Assembly: GCA_030737875.1 (NCBI GenBank)
Contig: CM060925.1
Coordinates: 481,491,514-481,555,513 of the forward strand
Source of the DNA: Allium sativum
Lineage: Eukaryota; Streptophyta; Magnoliopsida; Asparagales; Amaryllidaceae
DNA: 64,000 bases
Direction of reading: 5' to 3'
The position numbers and the translations under genes were made by a program. Of the stretch, positions 57,279-64,000 are shown piece after piece. How positions within the stretch are numbered: the stretch's first letter is position 1; each line of letters begins with the position of its first letter. The notes below the pieces were generated by a model. It saw only the letters and a list, made by a program, of their open reading frames with translations, made no database searches and was not told where the DNA came from.

Positions 57279-60199
57279 CTGTGAGAACCCGTAACTTCCC
57301 CGTGAAGGAAAGCGCGGATACTTTGAGAACAACACACAAATGAACGCAGACGGAAGAACATTTCATTGCTATTACAACAATTCCATCAGATACAAGAATA
57401 TACAGAGTATAAACGAATAAATTACATTCGATAATTATCATAGATTACAATAAATTACATAGCAGCGGAAAATAATACAAAGCACAACTGAAGGTGATAT
57501 ACGGATACAGAGCTTTCCGGATATCATTCCGGCTGTAAACCAAGATCCTGTGAATATAAATCTGCAAAACCAAAACTACTAGCTGCCCGTGCGGAAAATA
57601 GGGGCACCCAGAGTTTAGGTTAAAACAATAAACCCCAGGTCAGTCATGTGACTGGTGTGAGAACTAAAACAGCTATTTAAAACTTTACTTTAAAAGAGAG
57701 TAATTCGAGGGACCACGCCGTATTACACGGAACGGGTTTTCTCCCAAGAATACCAGTGCATATAGAATAAATAGCGCAATGCTTTTTCGAAAAATGAAGC
57801 TATTATAAGACCCAGGTCCCATCACACAATGCAACGCAAGCCGGAGGATAGGGTTTTCCCTTATAATAGCCAAACATGCTTGGTACATTTAAAACAAATC
57901 ATTTGATACTATAATAAGTGTATAGTGTCAAAACAATTCAATCATAAATATAAATCATAGACGGCATGGGTACCATATATCATGTCGCCATACTAGTTCT
58001 ACAATTAAAACCGCAATACACGTATTGGAAATTGGATTTCCGTCATGAGTCGAGGCAAGGGGCAAGATCCTCTCCGCGCTCGAGACACTCTAGCAAATGC
58101 CTCAGGGCTACGCACTCTGGGCAACCCTGGATTCGGCTGGGCCGGTCCTCACTTACGTTAGAGGATTAATTATGCCTGAACACACGTTTCCCGGTCCTTA
58201 CAGACCTATAATCGAGGCGCCTCATTCCAACAACCAAAAAGGTGAAAAGTATATAAATGTCAGGGCTGGTAAGTCACTGACACCACCATAGCTAGAAAGA
58301 AACGTCGTGCTCTCCCAGCGGTCCGTATCCCGTTTTTGACTCATACCGAGGTGTGAGGCTCGCGAATTCACGTTATACACAAAGCTATGCCACGTAGGCT
58401 GTGTGCTTTGATCATCAACCACAAGACTTTGCTTTTCAACAGAAGCTTGATCATTGCATCTTAGCGTGCCACACAGGCAATTCATGCCATGCGACTGATG
58501 TCCATCGATATATAACCTCTAAGCTCGTACGTCTCAGAGAAGGGCGTTAAGCAAGAGAATAAATTCTCTGCCGCCAAACAGATATATATTTAACAGAAAT
58601 CAATCAACACAGAATAAAATCCAATGTCAGACACACAATCCATTTACAAGTTCGTTCTGGGTCTGAACGAAACCGGAGGCACTTTCCTCGCATATCCATC
58701 CATCTCCAAGTATGTCTGGACGACAACCAACTGATTCCCTCATCTTGGGTGTACAGCCCAATCAAGATCATCAGTAATCTCCCAAACGATGTGGAGACTT
58801 CCGGTCTTCAACCACCGTCTTCATCTTCAACTTATCGTCGAATCGGTTGTTCAGAATGGGTATAAACCCGGACTTTCCGAACAACCCGCGTATATTAAAA
58901 ACAAATGTTACACCAACACAACATACGCCTCATTCCAATTCAGAATATCCTTTTTATTCACGAAATCACCTTCTTAGTGAAAGGTTCCCATTAATTTTAT
59001 CCAAGATAAATTCTTTAAAATTTATCCTTTAATCTTCCTTTGGATGTCGTTTCAAACCAAATTATGGTTTTCTAAACTAGTCGAGATTAGCGAACCGTAA
59101 CGAAGTAATTATTTATTTTATTTCCCAATCCCAACCTATTCATCCCATGAAGCAAAACTGGTAATACTCCATATCTAACACCACAGTGTTATCGGTAAAA
59201 TTAATTACCATCTCACGTTCAAATCTAATTAAATATTTAACTATCGCTTTGGAGCAAAACTGGTGATACTCCATCCTCGCTTATTTGTCAAATTTGATAA
59301 TTTAGATTATCAATTCGAATTTCAATCTAATTGCAGATTCATTAAAACTCCTTTTACTGGGTTAAAGAACTAGGTGTTATTTAAAACACAGTTCACGACA
59401 AACCCAAATCACATTCTATTTGTTATCGGGTTAAAGAACTAGTGTTATTTAAAACACCGTTCACGATAAACTCATTTCAAATCCAATCAAATATATTAGA
59501 AATTCCGATTATTTAAAACCCCTTTTTAAATCTAATTTATTTATTTAAAAATTATTGGGTTTTAAATTTAGTTTAAAACTAGTTCATTTCGATAAAAATC
59601 TATTTTTATCTTTTCAAATGTGGAGATTTTCATCCTAATTTTTCCCAAATCATTTCTTATGATTTTACACAAATTATTACTATTTTTAATAATTTTATCA
59701 AGGCCCGTACAGTCGATTTCCAACAATGGCCATCGAATTGCACTTACAACGACCTTTTTCAAATTTGATTTGGACGTATCTCCAAATCCAACCGTTAGAT
59801 TTTGAATTTCAAATATTCGTTAGAAAGCCCTTTTTGATACGAACCCAACGGTTCCGGTTTTAGGAGAATCCGACGGTCGGATCTCCCGTAATGTCCGTTT
59901 GAAATAAATGGTTGAAATTCACGAACTGCCGCGGCGCGGCGCGTTCTTTTCAGGCCATTTATATTATATATATAATATATATTTCGTCGATTTCTATTTA
60001 AAACGAATTATATAAATAGATTTGAATTCGTTCCAAAAACAATTTCAACCTCCATTTCAATTCAAAGCAAAATTGAATTCTTCTTTATAAGTTCGTTTTA
60101 AAATTCATTTCTATTCAATTCAAATTTCAATTCAATTTGAATTCATTTCAATTCGCTTTCTATTCAATTTGAATTCGTTTTCAATTCAATTCAATTTCA

Positions 60200-60385
60200 A
60201 AGTCGTTTTCTATTCGATTCAATTCAAATTGGTTTTCTATTCGATTCAATTCAAATTGGTTTTCTATTCGATTCAATTCAAATTGGTTTTCTATTCGATT
60301 CAATTCAAATTGGTTTTCTATTCGATTCAATTCAAATTGGTTTTCTATTCGATTCAATTCAAATTGGTTTTGTATTCAATTCAAA
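60200..60385. repeat. 27-bp tandem array, right LTR of Element 4
   Basis: Counterpart of 52262-52450, about seven units; the last unit is shortened. Confidence 0.93.
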
Positions 60386-60522
60386 TTTGTTTTCTTTTCA
60401 ATTCAATTCGAATTCATTTCAATTATTCGATTTCGAAATCTCTTTTCAATATTCATTTTAAAATGAATAAAATCGATATAAATATCGTTCACGTCAAAAT
60501 GGCGTCATTCTAATCAACCCGG

Positions 60523-61025
60523 CTTCATATATTTCTATTTTCAAATATTCTATTTCAAATATTTTCTTTTCAAATATTTCTATTTCAAATATTTCGTTTT
60601 CAAATATTTCTATTTCAAATATTCTATTTCAAATATTTTCTTTTCAAATATTTCTATTTCAAATATTCTATTTCAAATATTTCTATTTCAAATCTTTCTA
60701 TTTCAAATATTTTCTTTTCAAATATTTCTATTTCAAATATTTCGTTTTCAAATATTTCTATTTCAAATATTCAATTTCAAATATTTTCTTTTCAAATATT
60801 TCTATTTCAAATATTCTATTTCAAATATTTTCTTTTCAAATATTTCTATTTCAAATATTTCGTTTTCAAATATTTCTATTTCAAATATTCTATTTCAAAC
60901 ATTTCTATTTCAAATATTTCTATTTCAAATATTTTGTTTTCAAATATTTCTATTTCAAATATTTCGTTTTCAAATATTTCTATTTCAAATATTCTATTTC
61001 AAATATTTCAATTTCAAATATTTCG
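60523..61025. repeat. caaatatttctattt array, right LTR of Element 4
   Basis: Counterpart of 52585-53072 with the same higher-order pattern and a few unit differences. Confidence 0.93.
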
Positions 61026-61181
61026 TTCAACACATGACTAATCTCAACGGATGAGTACAGTCAACACATGAACCTTTATATTATATTGATAAAGATGTAA
61101 ATTTTATTATTAAAATATTTCATTCAACACATGACTAATCTCAACGGATGAGTACAGTCAACACATGAACCTTTATATTAT
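61022..61181. repeat. ~60-bp direct repeat pair, right LTR of Element 4
   Basis: Counterpart of 53072-53228. Confidence 0.92.
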
Positions 61182-62036
61182 AATATTCTTTATCTTCTAA
61201 ATTGGAATGAGGCCCAATCAATCACCATATAAAATTAATTATATGGATTTTCATACAACACATGTATATAATAGCATTGAAAAATAATCAACCATCAACC
61301 AAAGTGCACTACACTGTATAAGCATCAACTATAGATATCTAACGCTTATAACAGCCTGTCAATCAATCGATCAACATATTTAATCAATTAGGATGAGTGA
61401 ACTTCATATTTCATCCCAACACCCGTGTGGGGTTTCAAATCAACAACCACAGATTTTTATTTGTGCAGTTGGGCGATGTGTAAAATTTATCGTCCCAATC
61501 AATGTCATTCAAATAGGTGTACATAAACAAACCGTCCGGTTTGTAAATGAATATTTATTTATTCACTTCACATTAAAAATTATATTTTTAATGATAAAAT
61601 ATTTTATTTTAACACATGAATTTCTATTCAGTTCATTCTTTCAATAAAATGATATTTTATTTTTCTAACTTATTTTAGAAAATTTCGGCTGCATAACGGC
61701 ACGATACTAGAAACGGGACGAGGCCTAGCCTTATCCCCGGTCTAGTGAAGGCCCACGCCATTCACAAATCAATCCTCATTTTCCAATTCACCAAACAATC
61801 AATTTCAATCAAATAATCTAACTAATTTTTGAAATCAAACAAACAAGTCCATGGTCTATGGACGATTGTGTCGGGTGCTACTAAACACCGTCTACATCCT
61901 TGTATATATATATATAACTAGAAAAAGAAATTTAAAGGTGAGAAATTCTCATCGATAGCTATCCAATATCACGACTCTTCATTTAGAGAAGTCTTCGTCG
62001 TTCTCGCCTTTCTTCACTTTCGTCACCCGTATTCAC

Positions 62037-62245
62037 TACATATATAAAAATCATATTTTTACTTTGCTATTCAATATATAAAAATCGAATTTTTTACTTC
62101 GCTATTCAATATATAAAAATCGAGTTTTTTACTTTGCTATTCAATATATAAAAATCGAATTTTTACTTTGCTATTCAATATATAAAAATCGAATTTTTAC
62201 TTTGCTATTCAATATAAAAAAACGAATTTTTACTTCGCTACTATA
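62037..62245. repeat. ~34-bp tandem array, right LTR of Element 4
   Basis: Counterpart of 54078-54300. Confidence 0.92.
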
Positions 62246-62324
62246 TAGATAAAAAATTATATTTTCACATCGATGTTCATATAGTAAAGATTATATTTTT
62301 ATCACGCCATTCTTCATATAAAGA

Positions 62325-62517
62325 TTTCACCTTTTCAAAAATAAATATTTCGCCTTTTCAAAAATAAAGATTTCGCTTTTCAAAAAATAAAGATTTCGCC
62401 TTTTCAAAAATAAAGATTTCGCCTTTTCAAAAATAAAGATTTCGCTTTTCAAAAAATAAAGATTTCGCTTTTCAAAAAATAAAGATTTCGCTTTTCAAAA
62501 AATAAAGATTTCGCCTT
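62325..62517. repeat. ~24-bp tandem array, right LTR of Element 4
   Basis: Counterpart of 54365-54565. Confidence 0.92.
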
Positions 62518-62884
62518 TCTACCTATAAAAATATCGTCTTTTTATATCCTACCATATAAAGATCACATCTTTATTATCTATATAATATGAAAATTATATT
62601 TTCAACCTTTACATGCGATAAAAATTATATTTTTAACCTTTCTATATAATAAAAATTATATTTTTTCCTATAGAAATCCTATTTTTATTATCGCCATTAT
62701 ATAAAAATTCCACCTTTCATTTATTTAAAAATCTTATCTTTACTATCTTAAAAATCCTCTCTTTCCTCTATTAAAAATCGTATCTCTTTATGACTAAAAA
62801 TCAGTTTTGAAATTACACAAAAAAAATTAGTTTTGTAATTACACAAAAAAAACAGTTTTGAAATTAAACAAAAATCAGAAACTT

Positions 62885-63200
62885 ACTGTCTTTCTAAGCA
62901 GGGAGGAGGGTTCACCATTCGCCGCGGGGTGCCAGAGCGGAGGTCATGGGGGATGCGCATCTGGTGGATGGTGCTCATCTCGATGGCGGCGGAGGCAGTC
63001 AAGCGGAGGTGGGGCGAATGGTGGTGTCGGCGGTGGAATGGCTCTGGGTGGTTGCGGGTTTCTTGAACTTGGGGTTTCGGAGTAGGTGAAGGTCGAGGAG
63101 GGAGTGAGGCTGGATGGAGGGGAGGCGGTGGGTGGCGCGCGGTGGCATCGGCGGTGGAGGAAGCGGCTTCGTGGTTGTTGAGGGTTTTTCTTTTTTTCCA
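62885..63200. other. GC-rich island in right LTR of Element 4
   Basis: Near-identical copy of 54955-55270 with only a couple of substitutions (for example ggaggaagcggc versus ggaggaggcggc). Confidence 0.6.
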
Positions 63201-63225
63201 TTTCATCGATCTGAATTAATGATTT

Positions 63226-63236
63226 GGGGGGGGGGG
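63226..63236. repeat. G homopolymer, right LTR of Element 4
   Basis: Eleven consecutive G, against 20 in the left LTR. Confidence 0.95.
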
Positions 63237-64000
63237 CAGAGAGAAGTTAAGGGAGGGAGGGGAAAGTTTAATTTATTTAATTATTTTAATTGCAAAAGGT
63301 TGACTTTCACAAACGACCTCTAAACGAGGCCCACCGCTTGTCGTCCATAGCGTTTTACCCCCATTCCGAACACAATGGGATATGTATCGCAAGCTGATTC
63401 GATCGTTTCGATCAGTTTTCGTTGAATTTACATTTAAATCGCTATATTGCATTTTAAACGTACATTTCAAATTACCGGGGTCACATACTAACTAGAAAAA
63501 TTCCAGAAAAATATTTTCTAGCTTCGTATTGACGATACGGTCCTAACAAAACTAATTTCGTCAAATTCTGAGACCGTTAGAAAAATGGCCATTTTCCAGT
63601 CGATTAAAATCAACTAAAACCGGTCAAACGCATTTTCCTTTGCCACGCTCACATATTGATTCGAAAAATTATGAAATTTGAAACCTAGCAATAATTTGAC
63701 ATCACGGATCCAACAAAAGTGGTTTCGTCGAAATCCGAGGTCGCTTGCAAAATTTCCATTTTTAAGGGCCTGAATTCCATAGCGACTATTCAGAATTTTC
63801 AACTGGACATATCTTTTGATTCCCGCTATGAAATTTTGATTTTTCGGATTCGCTGGAAAGATATTATTAATTAGATCCTAATGTTTTTTATTTCACTAAA
63901 ATCCGGATTGTTTTGCACCCGGTACATTCAATTGAATTTTGAAATCGAATTATCGAACTACCGCGCCATTTTCAATTCTATTTATAATTATATATAATTA

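Larger units (their letters stand above)
56241..57279 (-). mobile_element. Element 4 interior, 1,039 bp, non-coding
   Basis: Polypurine-tract complement at 56241-56252, then the conserved TTTTCGTCCCCGAAAA (56259-56274) shared with Elements 1 and 2, then AT-rich sequence with no domain recognised, then the primer-binding-site complement at 57267-57278. The 66-codon open frame at 56857-57057 on the - strand matches nothing I know. The shared pre-polypurine motif ties this element to the Ty3/gypsy elements here. Confidence 0.85.
38427..64000 (-). mobile_element. Element 4: giant-LTR, minimal-interior retrotransposon (runs off window)
   Basis: Two direct copies start TGTGAGAACCCG at 38427 and 57280. 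Removing Element 2 and its duplicated 5 bp, the left copy runs to GGTTATTACA at 56240 and is about 6,898 bp. The right copy is cut by the window edge about 160 bp before its expected end. Between them lie only 1,039 bp (56241-57279), bounded by a complemented tRNA-Met primer-binding site and a complemented polypurine tract, so this is an LTR element on the - strand and not a simple tandem duplication. The interior has no gag or pol. The two LTRs are almost identical, so the insertion is fairly recent. It must have been mobilised in trans. Confidence 0.88.
57280..64000 (-). repeat. Element 4 right LTR (5' LTR in sense orientation), truncated by window
   Basis: 6,721 bp present. The last bases match 56061-56078 of the left LTR, so about 162 bp more are expected. 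The donor-like GT of the left LTR is changed to AT here (ctcatcg at 61949-61955). Confidence 0.92.

Noticed and set aside
38427..64000. A simple ~7.9-kb tandem segmental duplication
   Set aside because: The junction at 56241-57279 has a polypurine tract and a primer-binding site in the right order and the copies have TG...CA ends, so an LTR retrotransposon explains it better.

Overview
This window is an intergenic block of a plant nuclear genome, built almost entirely of nested LTR retrotransposons. I see no intact host gene, tRNA or rRNA. The evidence for a plant is: AT-rich sequence; four primer-binding sites that match the 3' end of plant initiator tRNA-Met (TGGTATCAGAGC or one mismatch); a decayed Ty3/gypsy gag-pol with a C-terminal chromodomain-like segment of the Tekay/Del kind; very long LTRs (3.0, 3.1, 3.7 and about 6.9 kb); and abundant nesting. 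The sequence does not let me name a species.

Layout. (1) 1-4050: part of an LTR of a 'giant-LTR' family, + orientation. (2) 4051-6842 and 16492-18348: a relic + strand element (LTR end, PBS, unreadable interior). It is split by Element 3 (6843-16486, - strand, 5-bp TSD attat), which has 3.0-kb LTRs and a 3.65-kb interior with no recognisable coding. (3) 18349-23295: an old LTR-like stretch holding a 1.49-kb non-LTR insertion (19687-21176, 15-bp TSD, A-tail). (4) 23296-24257 plus 35630-37159: an old solo-like LTR split by Element 1 (24258-35629, + strand), a Tekay-type element whose gag-pol carries stops, frameshifts and lost catalytic residues. (5) 37160-38426: low-complexity and degenerate repeat sequence without a gene. 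(6) 38427-64000 and beyond: Element 4, - strand, with about 6.9-kb LTRs around an interior of only 1,039 bp. (7) Its left LTR is interrupted by Element 2 (40074-50984, - strand, TSD atacg), with 3.69-kb LTRs and a heavily deleted gag-pol.

How the parts relate. Only Element 1 retains most of a gag-pol, and it is dead. Elements 2, 3 and 4 look non-autonomous. Elements 2 and 4 have nearly identical LTR pairs although they cannot encode their own machinery, so they were probably mobilised in trans. Order of events from nesting: the relic is older than Element 3; the solo-like LTR is older than Element 1; Element 4 is older than Element 2.

Most unusual signal. The LTRs carry blocks of conserved inverted repeats that would fold in the element RNA. 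Element 3 has a run of 9-11 consecutive small hairpins, several closing on C(UUCG)G loops on the element sense strand. Elements 1 and 2, which are otherwise quite different, share a duplicated ~72-bp module whose two stems covary around a constant TGCCCGGA core. Both lie about 1.7-2.0 kb into the LTR, downstream of the TATA box (clear in Elements 1 and 2, tentative in 3) and between a splice-donor-like and a splice-acceptor-like motif. This suggests a structured leader or intron inside the LTR transcript.
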